Positions 17,218 through 24,865 are shown, counted from the stretch's first letter. The stretch: DNA of 64,000 bases from Sva-07 sp963741755 (GCA_963741755.1 CAVUJG010000018.1:1-64000), one strand, 5' to 3'. Notes: generated from the letters alone by a model not told the origin. Program-made: numbers and translations.

Positions 17218-17733
17218 ATGACATCGACTGATTCCTCCATCACCGCCTGGCTGAGCGGCCGCCTCCCCGACGCCTGGACCTCGGCTCCCGCCGAGATCAC
17301 CATCGATCGCGACGAGATCACGATCCTGCTGACTGTCTCCGAACCCGAACTCGCAGATGGTGCCTCCGACACCGACCGCGCGGAAGCCGTCGCAGGACGG
17401 GTGTCGGGCTTTCGCGAAGACACTCGCGACGCTCGAATCCAGATTGCTCGCGAAGCCGAGCACCGCTTCGAGCGCAAGGTCGCCTGGGGTGTGAGGATCG
17501 GCGACCGCACCGAGCTCTTCACCCACCTCGCCGTGCCGGTGATGACCCGGCTACGCCAGCCTGAACGAATGGTGCTCGACACGCTGGTGGCCGCCAACGT
17601 TGCTCGGTCCCGAGCCGACGCGCTGGCGTGGTGCGTGCGACTCGTCGGCCAGCACACCGGGGACTGGCTGGCCGAACTCCGCGACGCGATGCAGGCCGTC
17701 GACCGCCTCCGCGCCGAGGGGCCGACCACCTGA
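17218..17733 (+). CDS. Hypothetical protein, mixed alpha/beta
   Basis: A 171-residue soluble protein with no domain I recognise. It begins with a short acidic region (WTSAPAEITIDRDEITILLTVSEPEL), continues through a basic helix rich in Arg/Glu (GFREDTRDARIQIAREAEHRFERKVAWGVRIG), and ends in helices containing LVAANVARSRADALAWCVRLVGQHTGDWLAELRDAM, which could be a helix-turn-helix or dimerisation part. The -10-like TATGGT seven bases before the start suggests a leaderless transcript. It converges on a small gene across a 16-bp-arm hairpin. Confidence 0.7.
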   Translation: MTSTDSSITAWLSGRLPDAWTSAPAEITIDRDEITILLTVSEPELADGASDTDRAEAVAGRVSGFREDTRDARIQIAREAEHRFERKVAWGVRIGDRTELFTHLAVPVMTRLRQPERMVLDTLVAANVARSRADALAWCVRLVGQHTGDWLAELRDAMQAVDRLRAEGPTT

Positions 17734-17739
17734 CCTGAC

Positions 17740-17792
17740 CCGTTCTCGTGAACAAATTGCCGCCTGGTCCGACAACTTGTTCACGAGAACGG
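17740..17792. terminator. Bidirectional hairpin with 16-bp arms
   Basis: CCGTTCTCGTGAACAA (17740-17755) and its exact complement (17777-17792) flank a 21-base loop between two convergent genes. It is probably a shared terminator; the large loop is unusual. Confidence 0.6.
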
Positions 17793-17806
17793 CGGGACCG
17801 CGATGC

Positions 17807-18079
17807 TCAGAGCACGTCCACTCGACGCTCGAAGACGAACTCGTACTCGAGGTAGTCGTTGAGGTGTTCGTTGCCGGGCAGTGGCGCGGTGAGCTGCGAC
17901 GACTGCAGCAGCATCCAGCCGTCTCGCAATGCGGCAACGCCGTTCGCGTAGGGCGGCTTCGAGTCGGGGAGTGAACGCCCCGAACCCTCGGTGCCGTCGT
18001 GGAACGCCCACCCCACCGTTCCCGAATCGAGCGCAGAACCGTTCGCCCAGAGGTACAGGATCTGCTGGCGCTGCGTCAC
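17807..18079 (-). CDS. Small conserved hypothetical protein
   Basis: A 90-residue protein starting at GTG 18079, overlapping the PhyH stop by four bases (GTGA). It starts TQRQQILYLWANGSALDSGTVGWAFHDGTEG and ends YLEYEFVFERRV. I know similar short proteins of unknown function, with a conserved WANGSALDSG motif and a C-terminal strand. Its coupling to the dioxygenase gene suggests a shared task, but no function is known to me. Confidence 0.65.
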   Translation of the reverse strand: MTQRQQILYLWANGSALDSGTVGWAFHDGTEGSGRSLPDSKPPYANGVAALRDGWMLLQSSQLTAPLPGNEHLNDYLEYEFVFERRVDVL

Positions 18080-18960
18080 GATCCGACCAGCGCCGCTCGA
18101 CCTTCGAGCCGGGTCAGGTAGTGATCGACGTCGTAGGTGTCGTCGCCGGTGAGATAGCGCCAGAGTTTGGCGCGTTGGATCTGTTCGTTGCGGTAGTCGG
18201 TGATGCTCATCCACGGGTGCATCGTTCGCAGGATCTGCGCCACGCTGTCGGGGAGCATCCGGGCGAAGACGTGATCCGACGGCGGGTTCTGGAGCTCCGC
18301 GAGGTCGTCGGTGTTCCAGAGCCGGACCTGCGGCACCGTCGGATTGAGCCGCACCTTGTGCATCCACCGGTCGGCGTCACCGGGGTTGGGTTGTCCCGCA
18401 TGCCACAACCCGTGATGGAACACGACCACCGTGCCCGCCGGGCCGGCGAACTGCTTCTCGCCGGCGATGTGCTGATACCGATCGAGCCCTGACGAACGGA
18501 CCCGTCGAAGGTGGCTGCCGGGCACGAAGCGAGTGCCGCCCTCGCCCGGTGCCACGTCGTGCGGATACCAGAACAGCTGCACGTCGAAGGTGGTGTCCGG
18601 CGAATCGGTGACCGCATCGACGTGCAGCGGCTGGGTGTAGGTCGCGTGCGGCTGGATGTGGTGGGTGAAGTCGTGATCGAACGTCGGGTTGGGTCCCACG
18701 AACGACTCGATGATGCCGCGGATCTGCGGCAGGCGCAGGTACTCACCGATCACCGACGGCGCCGGGTAGCACTCGTCGAGCGGCGTGCCGGTGTGCGGCG
18801 GCTTGAGCCCTTCCGGCGCGAACCTCTCGAGTTCGAGTCGCCGCATCTCGTCGATGCCGCGCTCGTTGACGTCGGACGGCACGATCGCCTCGAACCGGAT
18901 GAACCCGTTGGCGACGAACTCGGCCATCTGCCGCGTCGTCAACCGATGATCTGTCCCCAT
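18076..18960 (-). CDS. Phytanoyl-CoA dioxygenase (PhyH) family protein
   Basis: A 294-residue Fe(II)/2-oxoglutarate oxygenase of the double-stranded beta-helix type. Iron ligands fit His113-x-Asp115 in QPLHVDAV and His187 in HHGLWHAGQPN. GGTRFVPGSH precedes the distal site as usual. The N-terminus MGTDHRLTTRQMAEFVANGFIRFEAIVP is typical, which favours ATG 18960 over an upstream start at 19077. The substrate is unknown; members hydroxylate acyl-CoAs, ectoine or natural products. Downstream a small coupled gene follows, and WhiB is 79 bases upstream on the same strand. Confidence 0.88.
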   Translation of the reverse strand: MGTDHRLTTRQMAEFVANGFIRFEAIVPSDVNERGIDEMRRLELERFAPEGLKPPHTGTPLDECYPAPSVIGEYLRLPQIRGIIESFVGPNPTFDHDFTHHIQPHATYTQPLHVDAVTDSPDTTFDVQLFWYPHDVAPGEGGTRFVPGSHLRRVRSSGLDRYQHIAGEKQFAGPAGTVVVFHHGLWHAGQPNPGDADRWMHKVRLNPTVPQVRLWNTDDLAELQNPPSDHVFARMLPDSVAQILRTMHPWMSITDYRNEQIQRAKLWRYLTGDDTYDVDHYLTRLEGRAALVGS

Positions 18961-19039
18961 CGCCAGATTCTGCCAGGACGTACACCTGGTGTCAGGCACC
19001 GGATGTACCCCGACGGACGGGGCCGCGATGCGCCAGTGG

Positions 19040-19375
19040 TCAGCTCGCGGTCGACTCCTCGCGGGCCAGCCGGACACGCACGCCGATGGGAGCGGTCAGC
19101 TCGTAGCCGGCGAGGTGGCGTTCCTCCTCGTTCTCGCCGCCCCAGAAGCCGTACTCGCGGTTGTCGCGAGCGAATTGTCGACACGGTTGACGCACGACAC
19201 AGGTGTCGCAGAGCTTCTGGGCCTTGGCCTCGCGCCGGGCCCGCATCTGGGGGCGCTCCGCAACCTTGCCGAAGAACAGCTCGAGTCGGCCCTTGCAGGC
19301 GGCGTACTCCTGCCAATCGACTCCACGTGGCAGCGGCAGCGACAGGTCGAGGTCGTCGACCTCCAACGCGCTCAC
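19040..19375 (-). CDS. WhiB-family iron-sulfur transcription factor
   Basis: A 111-residue Wbl protein. Four cluster cysteines are present: Cys27 (YAACKGR), Cys56 and Cys59 (LCDTC) and Cys65 (PCRQF). The turn GFWGG (76-80) is followed by a basic helix region. This family binds a [4Fe-4S] cluster and works with the primary sigma factor in actinobacteria. The start is GTG 19375, overlapping the SnoaL-like gene by four bases. The order on this strand is rhodopsin, SnoaL-like, whiB, so it may take part in the response to light or redox; a hairpin after rhodopsin would weaken that coupling. Confidence 0.9.
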   Translation of the reverse strand: MSALEVDDLDLSLPLPRGVDWQEYAACKGRLELFFGKVAERPQMRARREAKAQKLCDTCVVRQPCRQFARDNREYGFWGGENEEERHLAGYELTAPIGVRVRLAREESTAS

Positions 19376-19764
19376 GACGCACCCTCCAGTTCGGGTGGTA
19401 CGTCGGATGCGATCACCGAGGCGTGCCACCGTGCCTCGCGCCACCCGGCGGAGGTGCGCTTCCAGATGATTGTTGCCACGCACTCGAACGACGCAACGTG
19501 GTCGCCGACCGACAGCGTCTGGGTGAAGTCGAGCACCGAGTACCCCAGGTCGTCCGACGCGATTGCTTGGTAGTTGTCGATGCGGGAGTCGGTCGAGGCG
19601 CCCATGGCGTTCAACATGGCGAAGAGTTCGTGGAACCAGGCTTCCCATCCGGCGCGGTCACGGATCGGTCGAGGGGCGCCGGACGTGTCGACGTCGACGA
19701 TGCCGAAGTCGTCGTCGCACAATTCGGCGAGCGTGTCGAAGTCGTGGTCGCGCACCGAGCGCAA
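19372..19764 (-). CDS. SnoaL/NTF2-like protein with uncertain start
   Basis: A small cone-shaped NTF2-fold protein (about 130 residues from TTG 19764). It contains RDHDFDTLAELCDDDFGIVDVDTSGAPRPIRDRAGWEAWFHELF and ends in IWKRTSAGWREARWHASVI. Coding signal in the same frame continues upstream (PHFAGAPFFAETLTLLRSV) with no ATG or GTG. A perfect ribosome-binding site plus ATG exists at 19874 (AAAGGA, 8 bases) but in another frame. Either TTG is the start or one base has been lost between 19764 and 19874. It is coupled to whiB by a four-base overlap. Function unknown. Confidence 0.7.
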   Translation of the reverse strand: MRSVRDHDFDTLAELCDDDFGIVDVDTSGAPRPIRDRAGWEAWFHELFAMLNAMGASTDSRIDNYQAIASDDLGYSVLDFTQTLSVGDHVASFECVATIIWKRTSAGWREARWHASVIASDVPPELEGAS

Positions 19765-19907
19765 CAGCGTGAGCGTCTCGGCGAAGAACGGTGCGCCGGC
19801 GAAGTGCGGGCAGACGGCTCGTCGAGCATCGAAGGTAGAGAGCGGTCCGGCATGGTCGGCGTCGGAGCGATCATTGGAAGAGTCCTTTCGGGGCAGGTGA
19901 AGGGAAA

Positions 19908-19947
19908 CGGGGCCCGGCGTCGGCAGGGAGACCGGTGCCGGGCCCCG
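19908..19947 (-). terminator. GC-rich hairpin after the rhodopsin gene
   Basis: CGGGGCCCGGC and GCCGGGCCCCG pair as 11-bp arms around an 18-base loop just after the rhodopsin stop. Read on the minus strand it is followed by TTTCCCTT. It may end or attenuate rhodopsin transcription before the SnoaL-like and whiB genes. Confidence 0.6.
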
Positions 19948-19961
19948 AGGGACAGGGGTGT

Positions 19962-20780
19962 TCAGCTCGTCTCGGCCAGCTCGCTGGCGTCGTCGGGCAC
20001 GATGAGGTTGGGGTCCTCGTCGAGGGCCGGTCCGTAGCCGTCGGCACGGGACTTGGCGAGAGCAATCGCCAACACGAGCAGGCCGAACAGCGGCTTGGCC
20101 AGCACATCGGCGATCGAGTAGCCGACCTGTCGGGCGACCTCGGCGGTGGCTTGGTCATCGATGAGGCTGGGGAGCATGTAGGCGATCGGGTACACACCCC
20201 ACGTAGCGAGGATGATGTACCGAAGCGCATCGACGAGCTTGCGCACCTGAGGGCTCTGGCGGTCGAGCGACTTGCCGAGTTCCACGAACAGCACGTAGAG
20301 GATGTAGAGGAACGGGATCGTCGAGGCGATGCCCCAGAACGTGCGAGCGGCCGAGTCAGGATCGGCGATCTCGCCCGGCCATCCGAGACCGATCATCAGG
20401 ATCGAAGCGATCGTGAGCCGTACCAACAAACTCCGGGTGGTGCTCTTGTTGAGCTTGAGCACGATCACCAGTTCAGCGAGCAGCAGCGGCACCGTGATCA
20501 GCCAGTCGACGTAGCGGTATCCCTCGTTGAAGGGTGCGACCTGGAGGTATTCGCCGTTGGTGAAGGCGAACGCAGCACCCCACGAGTCGAAGATCCGCAG
20601 GTAGTGGTAGGCCGCGATGGCAACGACGACGGTGGAGATCGTCACGGCCATGCGATGACGAGGCGCGACTTTCGACCGCACGAGCAGGAAGAAGAGGAAT
20701 GCGCCGCCCATACAGGCGATGACGAATGAGAACGAGTTGTACACCAGATCGAACTGGTTCTCGCTCAGTACGAGATCCAT
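19962..20780 (-). CDS. Proton-pumping microbial rhodopsin (xanthorhodopsin/actinorhodopsin-like)
   Basis: A 272-residue seven-helix retinal protein. Helix C reads YRYVDWLITVPLLLAELVIV, giving Asp92 (acceptor), Thr96 and Glu103 (donor), the DTE set of outward proton pumps. Leu100 is the green-tuning position. His59 in AAYHYLRI matches the proteorhodopsin His that pairs with the acceptor. Lys229 in SIADVLAKPLFG forms the retinal Schiff base. Gly150 in FWGIASTIPF occupies the place of BR Trp138 and Xanthorhodopsin Gly156, where a carotenoid antenna can dock. ATG 20780 has AAGGAG five bases upstream. It diverges from a cobalamin-binding regulator. Confidence 0.95.
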   Translation of the reverse strand: MDLVLSENQFDLVYNSFSFVIACMGGAFLFFLLVRSKVAPRHRMAVTISTVVVAIAAYHYLRIFDSWGAAFAFTNGEYLQVAPFNEGYRYVDWLITVPLLLAELVIVLKLNKSTTRSLLVRLTIASILMIGLGWPGEIADPDSAARTFWGIASTIPFLYILYVLFVELGKSLDRQSPQVRKLVDALRYIILATWGVYPIAYMLPSLIDDQATAEVARQVGYSIADVLAKPLFGLLVLAIALAKSRADGYGPALDEDPNLIVPDDASELAETS

Positions 20781-20896
20781 GGCTACTCCTTGGGTTCAGC
20801 AGTTGCATCGGTGCAACCGGTGCAGTTGAAGTTAGCGGTGTTTAGCACTAATTAGCATGACTCAGTGTGAATTTATTTCAGGCCTAGGCTGTCCGC
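20781..20896. promoter_or_regulatory. Rhodopsin/CarH-like intergenic control region
   Basis: The 116 bp between the divergent genes hold three direct repeats TTAGC at 20832, 20842 and 20852, an exact 10-bp period. They also hold three TGCA cores at 20804, 20812 and 20821, the first two forming GTTGCA-TCGG-TGCAAC. TAGGCT at 20885-20890 is a possible -10 for a leaderless regulator transcript starting near GTG 20897. On the minus strand the repeats read GCTAA and would overlap the rhodopsin promoter. Direct repeats at one helical turn suit CarH and BldC-type DNA binding. Confidence 0.65.
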
Positions 20897-21700
20897 GTGT
20901 CGAGCGAGAATCAACTGGATCTGCAGGCCGCTGCTGACGAGCTCGGCGTCCACTATCAGACCGCCTACAGGTGGGTGCGCTCCGGAAAGCTGCCGGCCCA
21001 CGTCGTGGGCGGTCGCTATGTCGTCGAGCGCGCTGCTGTCGAAGCGGTCGGGTCAGCGCGGGTGCAACCGCAGGCGCCGCCACCGCCGTCGTCACGTCGT
21101 ATGGCGGCGGCTGCGCAGCGAGCGCACACGGCACTCGTCGTCGGTGACGAGGCAGCGGCGCGCCAGTTGATCGTCGGGCTCGTCGACGAGGGCGCGTCGG
21201 TGATCGACGTCATCCAGAGCGTCATCGTGCCGCCGCTGGTTCGGATCGGAGCCGACTGGCACGCCGGTCGCCTGACGATCTGGGTCGAGCACCGCGCATC
21301 GGCGATCGTCGAGCGAATCCTCGGCGGCTTGGCTACCAACCCCCGGGGGCGCCGGCGCGGAACCGTGATGGTGGCCGCCGTCAGCGGCGACTTCCATTCA
21401 CTGCCGACATCGATGGCCGCCGTCGCGCTGCGCGACGACAACTGGGCGGTCGAGCACCTCGGTGCCAACATGCCACCCGACGAACTGGTCCGGTTCTGCG
21501 CGGAGCACGGCGTCGATGTGGCTGTGCTGTCATCGACGAATCCCGACACCGCCGCGCTGGCCGAAGAGACCGCAGACCGGCTCCGTGAGGCCGGGACGCC
21601 CGTGGTGCTCGGACGACCAGGCTCGACGCTCGACGACCTGATCTCACTGACTCGATCCGCCGCGCTGACTGCGAGATCTGTGGCCACGCCTCAGGCATGA
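20897..21700 (+). CDS. CarH-like cobalamin-binding photoreceptor regulator
   Basis: A 267-residue regulator. Residues 8-50 form a BldC/excisionase-type winged helix (LQAAADELGVHYQTAYRWVRSGKLP). Residues ~70-145 match the four-helix bundle that caps B12, and ~155-245 the Rossmann B12-binding domain. Trp121, Glu131, His132 and His167 fall at W131, E141, H142 and H177 of Thermus CarH with a constant -10 offset. His122 matches H132, the second cobalt ligand formed after light. CarH proteins repress in the dark as AdoCbl tetramers and fall apart in light. Here the divergent target would be the rhodopsin gene. The usual ExHxxG is D165-F-H167-SLP. Confidence 0.88.
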   Translation: MSSENQLDLQAAADELGVHYQTAYRWVRSGKLPAHVVGGRYVVERAAVEAVGSARVQPQAPPPPSSRRMAAAAQRAHTALVVGDEAAARQLIVGLVDEGASVIDVIQSVIVPPLVRIGADWHAGRLTIWVEHRASAIVERILGGLATNPRGRRRGTVMVAAVSGDFHSLPTSMAAVALRDDNWAVEHLGANMPPDELVRFCAEHGVDVAVLSSTNPDTAALAEETADRLREAGTPVVLGRPGSTLDDLISLTRSAALTARSVATPQA

Positions 21701-21735
21701 CGATTGCAGCAGGAGTCAGACCCCTGCTGCAATCG
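21701..21735. terminator. Bidirectional terminator hairpin
   Basis: CGATTGCAGCAGG and CCTGCTGCAATCG form 13-bp arms around AGTCAGACC between the convergent regulator and acyl-CoA dehydrogenase genes. Its core GTCAGACCCCTG is shared with the longer hairpin near 32.0 kb. Confidence 0.7.
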
Positions 21736-21740
21736 ACGGC

Positions 21741-22950
21741 TCAGGTGGTCTGGGTGCCGACCTTGAGCTCGCGGAAGGGGACGCCGCGGTCGACGGACGG
21801 TTCACGCGGCAGGCCGAGCACTCGGTCGCCGATGATGTTGCGCTGGATCTCGTCGGTGCCGCCGGCGATGCTCGATTGGAAGCTGTTCAGCACGATGCGC
21901 TGCAGCTCGGCGCCGCCCTCGTCGTCGGGATCCCACGCCACCGAGCCGGGACCGGCGAACTCGAGCGCCATCTCGCGCACTTTCCACGCGATGTTCGAGC
22001 CGAAGAGCTTGCCGAGCGAACCACCGGGACCCGGGGTCTTGCCGGCCTTGAGTTCGTCCCGGGTCTTCATCGCCACGAGCGACTTGCAGGTCTCCATCGA
22101 CCAGATCTTCATCATCTGGTCGCGCACCACCGGATTGTCGATCTGTCCGGTCGCCTCGGCGGCCTTGCGCAGCATCTTGAAGTTCGGCTGGTTGATCTTG
22201 CCGGCACCGGCGCCACCGATGGCGACACGCTCGTACATGAGCATCGCGGTGGCCAGGTTCCAGCCGTTGTTGAGGTCGCCGACGAGCCAGTCCTTCGGGA
22301 TTCGCGGCATCGGAGAAGAACACCTCGTTGAAGTGCGAGCCGCCGTCGATCTGGTGGATCGGCCGGATCTCGACGCCGGGGCCACGCATGTCCATGATGA
22401 ACATCGAGATGCCGGCGTGCTTCACCTGATCGGGATCGGTGCGGGCGACACACAGGCCGTAGTCGGACTTGTGGGCGAGGGTGGTCCAGACCTTCTGGCC
22501 GTTGATGACCCATTCGTCACCGTCGAGTTCGGCCTTGGTCTGCAGGCTGGCGACGTCGGAGCCGGCGCCCGGCTCGGAGAACATCTGGCACCACATCGTC
22601 TTGCCCGAGATGTTGTCGGCGAGGAAGCGCTCCTTCTGCTCATGGGTGCCGTACTCGGCGAGCATCGGCATGCACATGCCGTGGGAGATGATGAACTCGC
22701 TGTCGGGCATCGGGTAGTTGCCCTTGACCTCGCGCCAGATCTTCTCGTGGGCGAGGGTCTTGCCGCCGCCGCCGTACTCGGCGGGAACAGGGAGGCCGGC
22801 GAGACCGGCTTCGGCCGCCGCGGCGAGGAACGCCTTCTGGTCGTCGAGGTTGGCGGCGGGCTTCGTGCCGTACTGCTCCATGAAGTCGACGCACTTCTGG
22901 CGGAACTCAGCGGCCTCTGCGTCAGTCAATCCGGTGTCGGTGTCGGTCAT
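21741..22950 (-). pseudogene. Acyl-CoA dehydrogenase, interrupted by one frameshift
   Basis: A full-length (~400 residues) acyl-CoA dehydrogenase spread over two frames. The N-terminal part runs from MTDTDTGLTDAEAAEF to HFNEVFFSDA and includes the flavin/substrate motif MWCQMFSEPGAGSDVASLQT. The C-terminal part resumes RIPKDWLVGDLNNGW and ends ...SSIAGGTDEIQRNIIGDRVLGLPREPS. The break is at about 22308, where one extra base (or two missing) follows the Asp-Ala codons. Everything else is intact, so a sequencing error is as likely as a real mutation. It diverges from the MarR-thiolase pair and would supply beta-oxidation's first step. Confidence 0.85.
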
Positions 22951-22992
22951 GTCAGGTCCTCCAAGAAGATGTCACAGCGATCTGCAGTTGCA

Positions 22993-23016
22993 ATACTGTA
23001 TGGCATCGTACAGTAT
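22993..23016. promoter_or_regulatory. 8-8-8 palindromic operator
   Basis: ATACTGTA and TACAGTAT form perfect 8-bp arms around an 8-bp spacer in the 84-bp region between the divergent acyl-CoA dehydrogenase and MarR genes. Position and symmetry suggest the MarR dimer's own operator controlling both sides. Confidence 0.65.
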
Positions 23017-23034
23017 GTGTCCACACCGAACGCC

Positions 23035-23562
23035 ATGACCGCCGCCAATCTCACCACTCACGAACTCGATTCGCCGCCGTGGCTCCGCGTGGAGTCGACG
23101 TTGATGGCGACGGCGCGTCTCGTCCGCGTGGCGTTCGATACCCGGCTGGCACCGCTCGACCTCAACCTCACGCAGGCGTCGTTGATCGGCTACGTCAACG
23201 AGTTCGGTGCAACCACCCAGACCGATCTCGCCGACCATCTCGGCATCGGCCGGGCCGCGATCGGCTCCGTGATCGACCGCTTGCAGGCTCGCGGCCTCGT
23301 CGAGCGCCAGCCGAAATCAGATGACCGGCGGGTCTGGCTCGTCACGATCACGGCCGACGGCGCCGCCCTCGCCGAGCAGATCAACGAGGTCGACCAGGTG
23401 TTGCGAGCCGAGCTCCGCCGAGGCCTCGGACGCGAGGAGCGCCAGGCCCTGGCCTGGGTGATGACTCGACTCCAGCAGAACCTCGCCACCGCCATCGCCA
23501 AGTCCCCCGATGGGGAACACTCAACCACCATCTCAACCACATCAAGAGGAGAACAGCAATGA
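23035..23562 (+). CDS. MarR family transcriptional regulator
   Basis: A 175-residue winged-helix regulator. The core is DLNLTQASLIGYVNEFGATTQTDLADHLGIGRAAIGSVIDRLQARGLVERQPKSDDRRVWLVTITADG, with the usual DxR wing. ATG 23035 lies 18 bases after a palindromic operator. Its stop overlaps the thiolase start (ATGA). The arrangement with an acyl-CoA dehydrogenase across the promoter and a thiolase behind suggests control of fatty-acid or steroid side-chain degradation, with an acyl-CoA as probable ligand. Confidence 0.9.
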   Translation: MTAANLTTHELDSPPWLRVESTLMATARLVRVAFDTRLAPLDLNLTQASLIGYVNEFGATTQTDLADHLGIGRAAIGSVIDRLQARGLVERQPKSDDRRVWLVTITADGAALAEQINEVDQVLRAELRRGLGREERQALAWVMTRLQQNLATAIAKSPDGEHSTTISTTSRGEQQ

Positions 23563-24725
23563 CCGAAGCAGTGATCGTCGACGCCATCCGCACGCCGGGC
23601 GGCAAGCGCAACGGCAAGCTCAAGGACCAGCACCCCGCCGCCCTCGCAGCGCAGGTGCTCAAGGCGCTCGAAGAGCGCAACAACCTCGACCCCGCCCTGG
23701 TCGAAGACGTCATCATGGGCTGCGTCATGCAGGTGGGTGAGCAGTCGCTCAACATCGGCCGCAACGCCGTCCTCGCCGCCGGCTGGCCCGAAGAGGTTCC
23801 CTCGACCACGATCGACCGCCAGTGCGGCTCGAGCCAGCAGGCGATGCACTTCGCCGCGCAGGGCGTCATGGCCGGCGCGTACGACGTCGTCGTCGCGGCC
23901 GGTGTCGAAGTGATGACCCGCACGCCGATGGGCGCCTCGGTCGTCCAGGGCATGGGCTTCCCGTTCCCGCAGGAGCAGCTCGACCGCTACAGCGAGACCG
24001 GCCTGCCGCCCCAGGGCATCGGTGCCGACATGATCGCGGCCGAGTACGGCATCACCCGTGAAGACCTCGACGCCTTCGGCGCCCTCAGCCAGCAGCGTGC
24101 GGCTGTCGCTCGCGACGAAGGACGCTTCGAGAACGAGATCATCCCGATCGAGGTCGAGATCGACGGCCAGACCGAGACGATGAAGGCCGACGAAGGCATC
24201 CGCGAAGGCACCACAGCCGAGACGCTCGCCAAGCTGAAGCCCGCCTTCAAGGAAGACGGCGTGATCACCGCCGGCAACTCCTCGCAGATCTCCGACGGGG
24301 CCTCCGCCGTGCTGATCATGAGCAAGGAGAAGGCCGAAGAGCTGGGCATGAAGCCCCGTGCCCGCTTCCACGCCTTCGCCGTCACCGGTGCCGACCCGGT
24401 CACCATGCTCAAGGGCCCCATCCCGGCCACGAAGAAGATCCTCGAGAAGACCGGCATGTCGATCGACGACATCGACCTCTTCGAGGTCAACGAGGCCTTC
24501 GCCTCGGTCGTGCTCGCATGGCAGAAGGAGACCGGCGCCGACATGAGCAAGGTCAACGTCAACGGCGGCGCCATCGCCCTCGGCCACCCGCTCGGCAGCT
24601 CGGGCACCAAGCTGATGGCGACGCTGCTCAACGAACTCGAGCGCACCGGCGGCCGCTTCGGCCTGCAGGTGATGTGCGAGGGCGGCGGCATGGCCAACGC
24701 CACCATCATCGAACGCCTCGACTGA
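23559..24725 (+). CDS. Acetyl-CoA acetyltransferase (thiolase)
   Basis: A 388-residue thiolase, normal length. The acyl-accepting Cys89 lies in STTIDRQCGSSQQA. The C-terminal motifs NVNGGAIALGHPLGSSGTK (catalytic His) and GLQVMCEGGGMANATI (proton-transfer Cys) are intact, as is EVNEAFASV. It catalyses the last, CoA-dependent cleavage of beta-oxidation, or the reverse condensation. It is translationally coupled to the MarR gene and followed by a strong hairpin. Confidence 0.93.
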   Translation: MTEAVIVDAIRTPGGKRNGKLKDQHPAALAAQVLKALEERNNLDPALVEDVIMGCVMQVGEQSLNIGRNAVLAAGWPEEVPSTTIDRQCGSSQQAMHFAAQGVMAGAYDVVVAAGVEVMTRTPMGASVVQGMGFPFPQEQLDRYSETGLPPQGIGADMIAAEYGITREDLDAFGALSQQRAAVARDEGRFENEIIPIEVEIDGQTETMKADEGIREGTTAETLAKLKPAFKEDGVITAGNSSQISDGASAVLIMSKEKAEELGMKPRARFHAFAVTGADPVTMLKGPIPATKKILEKTGMSIDDIDLFEVNEAFASVVLAWQKETGADMSKVNVNGGAIALGHPLGSSGTKLMATLLNELERTGGRFGLQVMCEGGGMANATIIERLD

Positions 24726-24759
24726 GCGCGTCCGGCCGCCGGGCCGAACCCCAACCGAG

Positions 24760-24811
24760 CCGAAATGTGTAGGGATCGTCGCGCTGAGCGCGACGATCCC
24801 TGCATTTTCGG
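24760..24811 (+). terminator. Hairpin terminator after the thiolase
   Basis: The stem pairs CCGAAAT with ATTTTCGG and AGGGATCGTCGCG with CGCGACGATCCCT around a CTGA loop. The AT-containing base and very stable inner stem suit a terminator. Confidence 0.7.
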
Positions 24812-24865
24812 TACGTGACCGTTGACCAGCAGACAGCGGCGCGGGGAACGACTACCGTCGATTTC

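Noticed and set aside
21697..23034. Plus-strand extension upstream of the MarR gene
   Set aside because: It is the antisense of the acyl-CoA dehydrogenase, and the MarR fold begins after ATG 23035 behind a clear operator.
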